From: SAR202 cluster bacterium
GTDB taxonomy: Bacteria > Chloroflexota > Dehalococcoidia > Lucifugimonadales > UBA1123
Assembly (NCBI GenBank): GCA_030752795.1
Contig: JASMDM010000067.1
Coordinates: forward strand, 124,001 to 188,000
Direction: 5' to 3'
DNA length: 64,000 bases
Positions 49,002-59,605 of this stretch are shown here, one piece after another; the stretch's first letter is position 1, and each line of letters starts with the position of its first letter. The notes under the pieces are model-generated. The model had not been told where the DNA came from and ran no database searches. It worked only from the letters and a program-made list of their open reading frames with translations. The position numbers were made by a program, and so were the translations under genes.

Positions 49002-50126
49002 ATGGACCTCGGCTTGAATGAAGCACAGCAGATGCTGCAAAACAGCGCGCGGGAGTTCCTCGAGGCCGAGTGCCCCGACACCTACGTCCGTGCGATGGAA
49101 GAAAACGAGCGCGGCTACTCGCCCGAGATGTGGACGAAGCTCGCCGAGCAAGGCTGGATTGGGTTGACCATCCCCGAACAATATGGAGGGGTCGACCTGA
49201 CCTTCACAGACCTGACAGTCCTGCTGGAGGAGATGGGACGCGCACTACTCCCGGGACCGTTCTTCTCGACAGTCGTCTTGGGAAGCCAGGCCATCCAGCT
49301 CGCCGGGTCCGACGAGCAGAAATCCGAGTTCCTCCCTCGCATCGCAACGGGCCAGCTCATCGTGACGCTTGCGCTTACCGAGCCGACCGGCCGCTGGGAT
49401 GCCGCGGGAGTCGAAACCACCGCCACGCCGTCAAGCGACGGCTACGTCATCAACGGCACGAAGCTGTACGTGCCCAACGCCCACGTCTCCGACTATCTGG
49501 TGGTCGCCGCGAGAACCGGAGACGCGGAAGGCGACGTCAGCCTGTTCATCGTACCGCGCTCAACATCGGGCGTTAGCCAAACCTTGCTCAAGACGATCGC
49601 CTCCGACCGACAGTCGGAAGTCGTGTTCGAGAACGCGACCGTGCCAGCCTCTACCCTGCTCGGCGAGCTCAACGGCGGTTGGGACACCATCGAACGCGTC
49701 CTCCAGTGGGGCGCCGTCGGCAAGTGCGCCGAGATGGTCGGCGGCGGCCGGCAGGTGCTGGACATGACCGTCGACTACGCCAAAGAGCGAGTCCAGTTCG
49801 GCAGACCGATCGGCAGCTTCCAGGCGATCCAACACCACTGCTCGAACATGGCCACCGAGGTCGAGGCGTCTCGCCACATCACCTTCCAGGCGGCGGCGCG
49901 CATCTCCGACGGGCTCGACGCCGCGAAAGAAGTTGCCATGGCAAAGGCGTGGGTCAACGACTCTTACCGCCGCGTGTGCGACCTCGGGCATCAGTGCCAT
50001 GGGGCCATCGGCTTCACCAAAGAGCACAACATGCAACTCCACTCGCGCCGCGCCAAAGCCGCCGAGCTCATGTTCGGCGACAGCGACGTCCACCTGGAAT
50101 CCGTTGCCCAGGCAATGGGCCTCTAG
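49002..50126 (+). CDS. acyl-CoA dehydrogenase family protein
   Basis: MDLGLNEAQQMLQNSAREFLEAECP...KLAEQGWIGLTIPEQYGGVDLTFTDLTVLLEEMGRALLPGPFFST; VQFGRPIGSFQAIQHHCSNMATEVE. Confidence 0.95.
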   Translation: MDLGLNEAQQMLQNSAREFLEAECPDTYVRAMEENERGYSPEMWTKLAEQGWIGLTIPEQYGGVDLTFTDLTVLLEEMGRALLPGPFFSTVVLGSQAIQLAGSDEQKSEFLPRIATGQLIVTLALTEPTGRWDAAGVETTATPSSDGYVINGTKLYVPNAHVSDYLVVAARTGDAEGDVSLFIVPRSTSGVSQTLLKTIASDRQSEVVFENATVPASTLLGELNGGWDTIERVLQWGAVGKCAEMVGGGRQVLDMTVDYAKERVQFGRPIGSFQAIQHHCSNMATEVEASRHITFQAAARISDGLDAAKEVAMAKAWVNDSYRRVCDLGHQCHGAIGFTKEHNMQLHSRRAKAAELMFGDSDVHLESVAQAMGL

Positions 50127-50305
50127 CAGCCGAGGTTGGATTCGGCACGTGAGAGTCATCAACTACATTGAGTGGTGCTCGACGCTTCTCGCGATGCTGA
50201 ACGTTCTGCTAAAGGATCAAAATGACGCCAATTGGTCGAGGGCGCGTAAGTTGCTTGTTGCGATCACGGCCAAGCCGAGTTCCGTCCATGGCAAGCCGCG
50301 CGCAC

Positions 50306-50335
50306 ATCCGTTCGCCCTGAGCCTGTCGAAGGGCC
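50306..50335. repeat. REP-like 30-bp unit, 27/30 identical to 16256-16285
   Basis: ATCCGTTCGCCCTGAGCCTGTCGAAGGGCC vs ATCCGTTCGTCCTGAGCTTGTCGAAGGACC. Confidence 0.75.
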
Positions 50336-50468
50336 GCCCACACGCAACCCTCGCCCAGGCCGTGATGGTCATCATTCGAATACGTGACGCTCAACGCTTC
50401 ACGCCGTGCTGGATGGCAGGGAAACCAAGAAGCGTTTGGGATCGATCAGGCAACAAGGCGCGTCCATC

Positions 50469-50510
50469 GACCAGCTTCTTCTCCTTCTGCGGAAGGAGAA
50501 GAATGACACA
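50469..50510. repeat. intergenic hairpin repeat with TGCG loop
   Basis: TTCTTCTCCTTC-TGCG-GAAGGAGAAGAA (12-bp perfect stem, 50476-50503) flanked by GACCAG and TGACACA, resembling 18916-18950. Confidence 0.65.
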
Positions 50511-50709
50511 CTTCGTTCGGCACCATCTGATATGTTTATCGCCATCAGGCAGACCCCGCGCAGCAAACCTCAATCCGGACACACGCCCATCATTGAGTCG
50601 CATCACCAAATCGAACACCGGCTTGCAGCTTGTCGATAGTCGTTCACGAATGCCGACGCCGCCGGATGTCCAGCCGCCCACCCACGCTTGAACGCCCGAG
50701 GAACCGCCC

Positions 50710-51495
50710 ATGCAGCAATTCGACCGAACCGACGCTGCATTCTACGACTTCATCGCCAAGGGTACGCCAGGCGACGTGGATTTCTACCTCGACGAAATCC
50801 GCAAGACCGGCTCTCCCGTACTTGAATTAGGCTGCGGAACCGGCAGGGTCATGATTCCGGTCGCGGAGGCGGCCCACGACGTGGTGGGGCTAGATCGTGC
50901 CCCGGCGATGCTTGAGATAGCCAGGACGAAGGTCGCGAAGCTGCGCGAGGACGTCAGGGCCCGGATTCAGATCGTCGCAGGGGACATGCGCGACATCGCG
51001 CTGGGACGGCGATTCAAGATGGTCTTGATTCCCTACGGGGCTTTCATGCACTTGATGACGATAGAACACCAACGGGCGGCTTTGATCAGCGTCCGCGACC
51101 ACCTGGAAGACGGCGGTCTGCTCGTGTTCAATATCTTCGACCCCAATCTCGAAGGAATCGCGGCCGGCTCGTCTTACTCGGGACAAGCGTTGAATCGTCT
51201 CGCCGAGTTCGAAGATCCGGAAACGCAAAACAAAACGGTCGTGTGGGAGACTCGGAATTTCGATCTAGAGCGACAAGTCGTCTCGATTTACAGGATTTTC
51301 GAGGAGTTGGACGACAACGGTGTTGTGCGGAAAAAGACCTACACGCCATTGGAGCTGCGGTGGTCCTATCGCTACGAAATGCAACACCTGCTGGAACTGT
51401 GCGGGTTGGAGGTCGATGCGCTGTACGGGGATTTCGACCGGGGACCGTACAAACCGGGCGTCGAGCAGGTCTGGGTGGCACGCGCGGCAAGCTAG
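50710..51495 (+). CDS. class I SAM-dependent methyltransferase
   Basis: SPVLELGCGTGRVMIPVAEAAHDVVGLDRAPAMLEIAR. Confidence 0.9.
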   Translation: MQQFDRTDAAFYDFIAKGTPGDVDFYLDEIRKTGSPVLELGCGTGRVMIPVAEAAHDVVGLDRAPAMLEIARTKVAKLREDVRARIQIVAGDMRDIALGRRFKMVLIPYGAFMHLMTIEHQRAALISVRDHLEDGGLLVFNIFDPNLEGIAAGSSYSGQALNRLAEFEDPETQNKTVVWETRNFDLERQVVSIYRIFEELDDNGVVRKKTYTPLELRWSYRYEMQHLLELCGLEVDALYGDFDRGPYKPGVEQVWVARAAS

Positions 51496-51617
51496 GCTGT
51501 GCTATATTCATGGGCAACCCAATAGCGCACAGGGTTGATGTTGGACGCAGAATTGGCCCGTGCAGCATGTGTGGATGTTTGGGAAGGGGCGGTGTCTGCA
51601 TACGACCAAGGTTCTGA

Positions 51618-54600
51618 ATGCACCCATTAACGACTAGCAAGCTCATTTTCAAGCGCCTGATCGACGACTGGAAGCTGCTTCTCAGCATCTTCGTCGGCAT
51701 CTTGATCGCGACGAGCCTCGTTGCCGGGGCGCCCATCTATATCAAGACGCTTGAGCGCCAGGGCCTAGACACGGCGATCGATCGCTCCGAGCCGCGATTC
51801 TTGAACGTCTATGCCGTCGCGCCGTACATCGCCTTGTCCCGGCCTGCCCTCGAAGAATCGGACGAGATCATCGATCGCGCTTCGCTAGGCAACATCGGGG
51901 AAATTTTCAGAACCCGCGAACGCTACCTCAAAACCTCGACGTACTTGGTCGGGACAGAAGGCAGAAACCTCGACCTCGATCCAAGCCAATTCGTCTCACG
52001 CGGCTATTTCCAGTTCCTATCCCACTTGTCGGACCACGTCACGTTCCGCGAAGGCCGAATGGCCGGCGGCAACATCGAGCAAGGGCCGGACGGCCCGATC
52101 ATCGAGGGTGTGGTCGGCGAGATCACCAGCACCGTATTCGACCTCGGCATCGGCGATGTAGCTGTCATGGCGCCGTCGATGGCCGACACGGGACACGTGA
52201 CCGTCAGGATCGTCGGGATCCTCGAAGTGAACGATCGTGAAGAGGAGTACTGGCACCTTAATCCGAACGTGTTCTTCGCCCCGGAACCGCTGACCGAGAT
52301 TCCGGACGTCGGGGTGGATATCGACCCCGAAGAGGTTCCTCTCTCGCTGTTCACCTCGTACGACGCCATGATCGAAGGCGTTGGCAAAGCGTATCCGGGC
52401 AACATGGTCTCGTCGAGCTGGTTCACTTTCATCGACAAGGAACGGCTCAAGCTATGGGGCATGAATGAGGCCAGGGCAAATTTAGACCAAATGGAAGCCG
52501 ACGTATCGGAGAAGCTCCGCGGGTCCGCGGTTTTCACGGGGATAAATCGGCTTCTCGACCGATTCGAGAGACGTAGCTTCTTCACCAGCGTGCCGCTGTT
52601 GTTGTTGCTCGTCGTGATGGTCGTCACGGTGTTGTATTACACCACGATGATGGTCTCGTACCTCGTCGGCAGCAGGAACAGCGACGTCGCGCTGCTCCGA
52701 AGTCGAGGCGTCAGCACTGTTCAGCTGGTCAAGCTTTACGCTTTCGAGGGGCTCATTCTGACCTCGACGGCCGCGGTTGTCGCGCCGTTCATCGCGATGG
52801 GAACCATCTCCTTCGCCGGAAAGCTGGGCTACTTTGAAGAGATCACCGCGGGAGCGCGGTTGCCGGTCGAGCTCGGTTGGGCTCCATTCGCGGTGGCCGC
52901 GGGGACCGGCCTGTTGTGCCTGGCGATCTTCGTTTTGCCCGGAGTGATGGTGGCCCGGTCCGGACTCGTGGTGCACAAACTGCGCTCGTCCCGTCCGCCA
53001 TCGACGCCGTTCTTCCAACGCTTCCACGTGGACATCGCGTTGCTGGTTCTCGGTGGTTTGGTCTTTTGGGAGCTCTACTCCCGAGGACAGGTGGTGTCCA
53101 GGGGTTTGTTCTCCGACGCCACCGTCAACGAGACGCTGCTGTTCGCCCCCGTGCTCCTGCTGACAGTGGTCGCGCTCTTATTCATGCGCTTCTTCCCGCT
53201 CATGGTCAGATACCTGAGCGGCGACTCGCCGGCGCTGATGCACATGTTCGGGGTTGCCGTCCTCGCAACGCTTGCATCCTTGATGGCCGTTCGCGGTCTC
53301 AGAGCCGACTCGGGCTTCGACTGGGTGGGGGATTTCGCAATCGTTGGCGGTGTCGGCCTGATGTATCTCGCCGCCAACAGAACCTCGTCGCCTTGGAATC
53401 GCGCCGCGGCGCTGATCGCGCAGACCGGACTCGTCGCTCTGTTGATCTACGGCGGACTTCCGGGACGCGATGACATCCTGTTGATCCCCACGATAGCGCT
53501 CGCGTTCCTCGTGCCGCTGCAGCTTATCTATCTGCTTACGCACAACCTCGCCCGCGTCTACCCCGTTTGGACTTCCATGGCGATCTGGCACATGGCCCGG
53601 AACCCGGTGCAATACAGTTGGCTCGTGCTCCTGCTGGTCATGGTGACCGGGCTCGCGGTGTTGGCTACGACCGTGGGCGGAACGCTCGACCGCAGCTACG
53701 AGGAGCGAATACTCTACGAGGTGGGCGCCGACCTGAGGGTGACGGGCGTGCCTTCGTACTACACCCGGACCATCTCTGACTTCAAGGAGATGTACCTGGA
53801 GATCCAAGGGGTGACCGCGATCTCCGTCGCGCTCCGAGGGGGAGGCTCCGTCGGATCAACGTACGCGGGCAGCGGATTCGCGATGCTCGCCTTGGAGTCC
53901 GAAGACTTTCCGTACATCTCATGGTACCGCGACGATTTCTCCCGCCAACCTCTGACGGGGGTGATGCGGTCGCTGCAAGGAAGCGCCAAAACGGAGCCGA
54001 TCGAGATTCCCGACGACGCCACGAGCCTCCAAGTTTGGGCGGAACCGCAAGAGGCGTACTCCAACATGTTCCTGTGGATGGTCGTTCGTGACCGCGAGGG
54101 CGTTCTAGACACCGTGTCGTTGGGATCGGTCGGACAATCAGAGTGGCACTTGATGGAAGTCGACATCCCCCACACCCTGAAGACTCCGCTGTCTTTGGTC
54201 TCGGTGCAGATCTACGAGCCGGTGTTCGGGCCCGCGGGCACGGTCGGATCCATCCGCCTGGACGACATCCAAGCCGGTTTCAGCAACGGCAAAGAGGCTG
54301 CCGTGCTCGACGACTTCGAGGGCCCAAACAAGTGGACGACGCTGGCGACGTCGCTGATCTCTTCTGACAGGATCACCACCTCTCGAACAGCTCCGTTGAA
54401 CGGTCAACAATCAGGGGTGTTCTCGTTCGGAAAAGACACCGACGCCGGGATCCGCGGGTTCTATCGCAGTCCGTCCGGCGGTCCGGTGCCGGTCGTGACC
54501 AGTACAACGTTCAGCGAAATCTCCGGCGCCCAGATCGGCGACCAACTCATCGTGAACATCTTCGGCCGAATGATCCCGATCAGGATCATGGACACAGTCG

Positions 54601-55274
54601 AATTCTTCCCAACGTTGGATCCATCGGAAACCGGATTCTTGCTGGCGGACCTGGACAACATGTTGGGCCATCTCAACCTTCTGAGTCCGATCGCGATGAT
54701 CAGACCGAACGAGCTGTTCGTCGCCGAGGTGCCCGGCGCAAACGAGGCGGTCTACGAAACCGCGTTGCGCCTGTCGGGTTCACGCGAACTGGTTCATGAC
54801 AAGGCGACCCTGCTTGAGGCCATTGAACTGGACCCGTTGATCACCGCCGGATGGAAGGCGATGGTCCTGCTGGCCGTAGGGATAGTGCTATTCGCCGCCT
54901 CCATGGGTTACATCACCTACCTGTTGTCGTTCTCCAGCCAGAGCCGTAGCGAGATGGGCTTCTTGCAAGCGCTGGGCGTCACAAAACGCCAAATGGGTTT
55001 CCTGCTGGGAGCGGAACACCTTGTCATCGTGTCCATCGGGTTAGTCATCGGGACCGTGACCGGTTTCGCTATGAGCGATATCATGGTGTCCGGCATCGCC
55101 GTCACCGAAACTGGGGAAGCCGTACTGCCCCCATTCATACTGACCACGCACTGGTCGCTGCTTGGGCCGATATTCGTGGTGATGTTGGCGGTGTTCGCGG
55201 CGGCGCTGTATTGGCTCTCTCGCATGGTAACCAACGTGAACTTGCAGGAGCTTTCCAGGATGGAAGATGAGTAG
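51618..55274 (+). CDS. giant FtsX/MacB-like ABC transporter permease (1218 aa)
   Basis: TM clusters with FtsX-like segments (YYTTMMVSYLVGSRNSDVALLRSRGVSTVQLVKLYAFEGLIL; SQSRSEMGFLQALGVTKRQMGFLLGAEHLVI) and large extracytoplasmic loops. Confidence 0.9.
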   Translation: MHPLTTSKLIFKRLIDDWKLLLSIFVGILIATSLVAGAPIYIKTLERQGLDTAIDRSEPRFLNVYAVAPYIALSRPALEESDEIIDRASLGNIGEIFRTRERYLKTSTYLVGTEGRNLDLDPSQFVSRGYFQFLSHLSDHVTFREGRMAGGNIEQGPDGPIIEGVVGEITSTVFDLGIGDVAVMAPSMADTGHVTVRIVGILEVNDREEEYWHLNPNVFFAPEPLTEIPDVGVDIDPEEVPLSLFTSYDAMIEGVGKAYPGNMVSSSWFTFIDKERLKLWGMNEARANLDQMEADVSEKLRGSAVFTGINRLLDRFERRSFFTSVPLLLLLVVMVVTVLYYTTMMVSYLVGSRNSDVALLRSRGVSTVQLVKLYAFEGLILTSTAAVVAPFIAMGTISFAGKLGYFEEITAGARLPVELGWAPFAVAAGTGLLCLAIFVLPGVMVARSGLVVHKLRSSRPPSTPFFQRFHVDIALLVLGGLVFWELYSRGQVVSRGLFSDATVNETLLFAPVLLLTVVALLFMRFFPLMVRYLSGDSPALMHMFGVAVLATLASLMAVRGLRADSGFDWVGDFAIVGGVGLMYLAANRTSSPWNRAAALIAQTGLVALLIYGGLPGRDDILLIPTIALAFLVPLQLIYLLTHNLARVYPVWTSMAIWHMARNPVQYSWLVLLLVMVTGLAVLATTVGGTLDRSYEERILYEVGADLRVTGVPSYYTRTISDFKEMYLEIQGVTAISVALRGGGSVGSTYAGSGFAMLALESEDFPYISWYRDDFSRQPLTGVMRSLQGSAKTEPIEIPDDATSLQVWAEPQEAYSNMFLWMVVRDREGVLDTVSLGSVGQSEWHLMEVDIPHTLKTPLSLVSVQIYEPVFGPAGTVGSIRLDDIQAGFSNGKEAAVLDDFEGPNKWTTLATSLISSDRITTSRTAPLNGQQSGVFSFGKDTDAGIRGFYRSPSGGPVPVVTSTTFSEISGAQIGDQLIVNIFGRMIPIRIMDTVEFFPTLDPSETGFLLADLDNMLGHLNLLSPIAMIRPNELFVAEVPGANEAVYETALRLSGSRELVHDKATLLEAIELDPLITAGWKAMVLLAVGIVLFAASMGYITYLLSFSSQSRSEMGFLQALGVTKRQMGFLLGAEHLVIVSIGLVIGTVTGFAMSDIMVSGIAVTETGEAVLPPFILTTHWSLLGPIFVVMLAVFAAALYWLSRMVTNVNLQELSRMEDE

Positions 55275-55286
55275 GAATCTGACTGC

Positions 55287-58200
55287 ATGAACCTGATACG
55301 AGTAGCAATCAGGCTCGCGAAAGCTTGGCCGCTTGTCGTCAGACGAGCGATCGCCAGTTGGCGGCTGCTCTCGACGGTCGTCATCGGAGTGTTGATGGCG
55401 TGCGCCATCATGGCTGGCACGGTAATCTACTTCGACGCGCTCAAAGAGCTCGCGCTGAAAAACGCGTTAAACCAGTTGACCGAGGATGAGACCAATATCC
55501 TCGTCAAATCCGACCGCGGTCCGACAACCCGAACGGAAGCGGCCAACGTGGCGCGAGTAGTGAATCTGGAGATCGACCGCCGCGCCGCCTGGCTCCTGGA
55601 AGACCGCATCTTCGGCATGAAATCGGCCACGTATTTCGTGACCGACGTCGGGGACGAAGCGATCGCGGGAGATGATAACCGCCGCGCGTTTTTCTTCCAC
55701 GTCCCGACGTTCTACGAACACATCACGATCTTGCCAGGGGGCCGAGTCCCGGTGGATCAGCCCATTGGCGCGCCCGGTGAACCGATTACGCTCGAGGTGA
55801 TCGCACCGGTCGAGGCCGCCGAAGCGTTCGGCGTATCTCTTGAAGGGCAGCTCTCCACCGTCGCGTACTGGGGCGATCACCTGCCCATCGTTCGAGTCAA
55901 AGTCGTTGGCTTGTACGAGAAGAACGATCCGGACGACCAGTTCTGGCACCTCGAAGAAAGAATCCTCCGCGCTTCGACATCGGGCAGCTTCACCACGATA
56001 CCGTTCCTGCTGTCCGAGGAGACGTATTTCGACGTACTCGGCGCGACGTACAAGCAACTGGACACCACGTACGGTTGGTTGCTAGTCGTCGACACGGACA
56101 GGCTCAACGCGGGCAACGCCACGTTCGCGAGGGCTAGCATCGAGGCGATGCGGCGTCACCTGCAAGCCACGTTGTTCAGCTACCGACAGATCACCGAACT
56201 TGTCGACACGATAGAGGAGTACGACACGCGGCTGTTTTTCTCCAAGCTGCCGATGTTCATCATACTCGTGCTGATCGCAGTCGTGATCTTGTACTACGTC
56301 GTCACGATGTCGTCGTTGCTCGTGGAGCAACAACGATCCGAGATCGTCCTCCTTCGAAGCAGGGGATCGACATCGGCGCAGGTCCTTTCCGTGTTCGTGC
56401 TCGAAGGCGCAACTATCGCCGTCCTCGCTGTGTTCGTAGCCCCGGTGTTGGCGGCGATAGTGATCAGCTTCCTGGGCTATACACCCGCGTTCTCCGACTT
56501 AAGCGGCAACGGCCGTTTGGTCGTGAGCTTGTCCTCCTCCGCGTTTTTGATGAGCGCCGTCGGAGGCGTTTTCAGCTTCGTGGCTCTGTTGGTTCCCGCG
56601 ATTCAGGCCTCGCGCGTCACCGTCGCGACGCACCGGCAGGAATCGGCCCGACCCGGCACGCAACCGTTCTATCAACGCTACTATCTGGACGTGCTGCTGT
56701 TGGCCGCCGGAATTCTGCTGTTCAGGCAGCTTTCGCAACAGGGGTCCGTGGTGGCGGTCAGCATATTCGGCGCCGTGGCAGTCGACCAAGTGCTGCTAGC
56801 CGTGCCCGCGGTAATTCTGGTCGCGTCGGCGCTCGTGCTGCTCAGATTGTTCCCGCTGACGATGAGAATAGCCAGCCGCTTGCTGTCACCCGTCCTGCCC
56901 GCCGGCCTGGTAATCGGGTTGTGGCAGATGGCGCGTTACCCGACCCACTACGCTCGACTATCGCTTCTGCTCATTCTGATGGCCGGATTGGGCATCTTCG
57001 CCGCCAGTTTCGGCGGCACGCTGGAGCGCAGCTTCGAAGAACGAGCTCGTTACTCGACGGGCGCGGACATTCGGATGTCAGGCGTCCTCCTGGATTCCCG
57101 TGGAACGTCGAGGCCCGTGCAAGCCACGTTCGAGGCGTTGCCCGCCGTGCGTGACGTCGGCCTCGCTTTCCGGGGTTTCGGATCGGACCTTTCCAGGATG
57201 CTCGGCGATTCGTACACCATGTTCGCCATGGAGGGCGACGCGATCATGGACATAGGCTGGTTCCGCAGCGACTTCTCGGAGGGGCCGATGCGGCCCAAGG
57301 TGACGAACCTGTCGAATCCGACTCCGCCCAAAGGCATCGTGCTTCCGGACGGCGCCGATACCATCGGAGTCTCGATCAAACCCGACCGCATCCATCCGTC
57401 GGTTGCCTTAGCCGCCAGACTCAAAGACGTCAACGACCGATACTTCACCTACACCCTCGGAACGCTCGATTCGAACCAGTGGCTCGAATTAGAGGCCGGG
57501 TTCGCGCGCGTTAGCCAGTTTCGGCGCGTAGAGTTGCTTCAGCCGGTCGCTCCCCTCAAACTGGTGTCTCTGACCGTCCACGAAACCAACAGCAGGAACC
57601 GGCTCCGAGCGGGTTCCGTCGCGATATCCGAAGTGTACGCGAAATTCCCGGACGGAGAAGTTCAGACGATCGAATCGTTCGACTCAACGGACCGTTGGAA
57701 CATAATGAAGGCGGCGCCTGAGTCAGAATCCGACATCTGGCGCGCGTTCGAAGACCCAACGGCTTCAGACGGGATAGGCACGTTCATCTGGGCCGAGGGC
57801 AGCCCTCTCATGAGCCGCGGCGTGTTCCACGGTCCGCCCATAGTGCCCGTCGATGTCGTCGCGACCAAATCGTTCCTGCGCATCAACAACCACGCGATCG
57901 GGGACACGTTCCAGGTCTCGGTCCAGGGCCACCGGATCGATGTGTCGTTGGTCGACGAAGTTGAGTACTTCCCCACGCTCGAAACGCACAACAAGTCGTA
58001 CCTGATCGGCGACCTCGATTCGATCTCCGAGTACGCGAATCTCGACGCCAACAACAGCGAACTCAAGCCCAACGAGATCTGGCTCACCACAGACGATCCG
58101 GCCGAACGGGTGGAGCTCGTCGACATGCTGATCGACGACAAGCCGTTTCTGTCCCGCGTCGTTCACGACCGCGAGCAAATGTTCAATGAGGCGCAGGTCG

Positions 58201-58643
58201 ATCCGCTGATCGACGCCGGCTGGAACGCGTTGCTGTTCGTGGCGTTCTCGGCCGTGTTTATCCTGAGTGGTCTCGGATTCTTGGTGCACGCGTACGTGTC
58301 ATTCAAGAGCAGAGAGGTCCAGTTCGCTCTGATGCGCACCATCGGGTTCACGATGAAACAGCTCATGGCGCTGGTGTTCTTGGAGCAGGTGCTCGTCATC
58401 GGAGCGGGCTTAGCGTTGGGCACGTGGATGGGAGACCGGCTGGGCGCGGTCATGATGCCGTACCTGAGCCACGACGACATGGGAATCCAGGTGCTTCCGC
58501 CGTTCATCGTCGAGGTAAACTGGGACACGTTGGCGGTCGTCTACGGCGCGATGGCGTTGCTTTTCGCGCTGATCATCGGCGGCGTCATCTGGTTCGTTCG
58601 GCGAATCTCGCTGCAGCGCATCCTGCGGCTTGGCGAAGTGTAG
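55287..58643 (+). CDS. giant FtsX/MacB-like ABC transporter permease (1118 aa)
   Basis: YYVVTMSSLLVEQQRSEIVLLRSRGSTSAQVLSVFVLEGATIAVLAVFVAPVLAAI; SFKSREVQFALMRTIGFTMKQLMALVFLEQVLVIGAGLALG. Confidence 0.9.
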   Translation: MNLIRVAIRLAKAWPLVVRRAIASWRLLSTVVIGVLMACAIMAGTVIYFDALKELALKNALNQLTEDETNILVKSDRGPTTRTEAANVARVVNLEIDRRAAWLLEDRIFGMKSATYFVTDVGDEAIAGDDNRRAFFFHVPTFYEHITILPGGRVPVDQPIGAPGEPITLEVIAPVEAAEAFGVSLEGQLSTVAYWGDHLPIVRVKVVGLYEKNDPDDQFWHLEERILRASTSGSFTTIPFLLSEETYFDVLGATYKQLDTTYGWLLVVDTDRLNAGNATFARASIEAMRRHLQATLFSYRQITELVDTIEEYDTRLFFSKLPMFIILVLIAVVILYYVVTMSSLLVEQQRSEIVLLRSRGSTSAQVLSVFVLEGATIAVLAVFVAPVLAAIVISFLGYTPAFSDLSGNGRLVVSLSSSAFLMSAVGGVFSFVALLVPAIQASRVTVATHRQESARPGTQPFYQRYYLDVLLLAAGILLFRQLSQQGSVVAVSIFGAVAVDQVLLAVPAVILVASALVLLRLFPLTMRIASRLLSPVLPAGLVIGLWQMARYPTHYARLSLLLILMAGLGIFAASFGGTLERSFEERARYSTGADIRMSGVLLDSRGTSRPVQATFEALPAVRDVGLAFRGFGSDLSRMLGDSYTMFAMEGDAIMDIGWFRSDFSEGPMRPKVTNLSNPTPPKGIVLPDGADTIGVSIKPDRIHPSVALAARLKDVNDRYFTYTLGTLDSNQWLELEAGFARVSQFRRVELLQPVAPLKLVSLTVHETNSRNRLRAGSVAISEVYAKFPDGEVQTIESFDSTDRWNIMKAAPESESDIWRAFEDPTASDGIGTFIWAEGSPLMSRGVFHGPPIVPVDVVATKSFLRINNHAIGDTFQVSVQGHRIDVSLVDEVEYFPTLETHNKSYLIGDLDSISEYANLDANNSELKPNEIWLTTDDPAERVELVDMLIDDKPFLSRVVHDREQMFNEAQVDPLIDAGWNALLFVAFSAVFILSGLGFLVHAYVSFKSREVQFALMRTIGFTMKQLMALVFLEQVLVIGAGLALGTWMGDRLGAVMMPYLSHDDMGIQVLPPFIVEVNWDTLAVVYGAMALLFALIIGGVIWFVRRISLQRILRLGEV

Positions 58644-58713
58644 GATGATATATCATAGGTTTGGCGACCGGCATGCACGATGACCGCTGTCGCCCGAACG
58701 TTAGAGGTGACTG

Positions 58714-59601
58714 ATGACCCTTGGAAACGAAAACGCCTACGTCCTGTGCGAGGACCTGTTCAAGATCTACAAGATCGCCGACCTCGAGGTCGTTGCCCTG
58801 CGCGGCCTGGACCTTGACGTCCGGAGAGGCGAGGTCGTCGCGATCGTGGGCGCCAGCGGCAGCGGCAAGAGCACGCTGTTGAACATCTTGGCTGGTTACG
58901 ACGCTCCTTCCGCTGGTCGAGTGACCGTCGGCGGCAAGGATCTGCTGCAAATGAGCGGCAAGGACGTCGAAGACTACCGTCGGAACGATGTCGGATTCAT
59001 CTGGCAGCAGACCAGCCGTAACATGTTCCCCTACCTCACGTCGATCGAGAACGTAGCCCTGCCCATGATGCTCACGAACAAGCCGGGCAAAGAGCGGCAG
59101 CAGAGGGCCAAAGAGCTGCTCGAGATCGTCGGGTTGGGCCACAGGCTCGACCACACGCCCGAGAAGCTCTCCGGCGGTGAGCAGCAGCGAGTCGCCATTG
59201 CGGTTGCGCTGGCCAATGACCCGCCTCTGTTGTTGGCGGACGAGCCCACAGGCGAGCTCGACGACACGACCGCCGCCGAGATTCTGGACCTGTTCGGCTC
59301 AGTCAACCAGGAGCTGGGCACGACGATCCTCATCGTCACGCACGACCCGGACATCGCCTACAAGGTCGGCAGGGTCGTCATGATCCGCGACGGCAAGATG
59401 TCCACTGAAATCCGGCGCAGGGTGTCGTTCCAGCGCATCACCGGCGATGCCGACGCCCAAGCGTCGCTGGAGGAATTCACGCTCGTGGACGCCAGCGGAA
59501 GGGTCCAGATACCGCGCGACCTGCTCGATAGCCTCAAGATCAAAGACAAAGCGCGTGTGACAATCGAAAACGGCACTGTCACGCTGCGGCCCGAGGAGTA
59601 A
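58714..59601 (+). CDS. ABC transporter ATP-binding protein (MacB/LolD-like) with C-terminal AbrB-like tail
   Basis: IVGASGSGKSTLLNILAGYD Walker A; LSGGEQQRVAIAVALANDPPLLLADEPTGELD; tail DASGRVQIPRDLLDSLKIKDKARVTIENGTVTLRPE. Confidence 0.95.
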   Translation: MTLGNENAYVLCEDLFKIYKIADLEVVALRGLDLDVRRGEVVAIVGASGSGKSTLLNILAGYDAPSAGRVTVGGKDLLQMSGKDVEDYRRNDVGFIWQQTSRNMFPYLTSIENVALPMMLTNKPGKERQQRAKELLEIVGLGHRLDHTPEKLSGGEQQRVAIAVALANDPPLLLADEPTGELDDTTAAEILDLFGSVNQELGTTILIVTHDPDIAYKVGRVVMIRDGKMSTEIRRRVSFQRITGDADAQASLEEFTLVDASGRVQIPRDLLDSLKIKDKARVTIENGTVTLRPEE

Positions 59602-59605
59602 CCGG

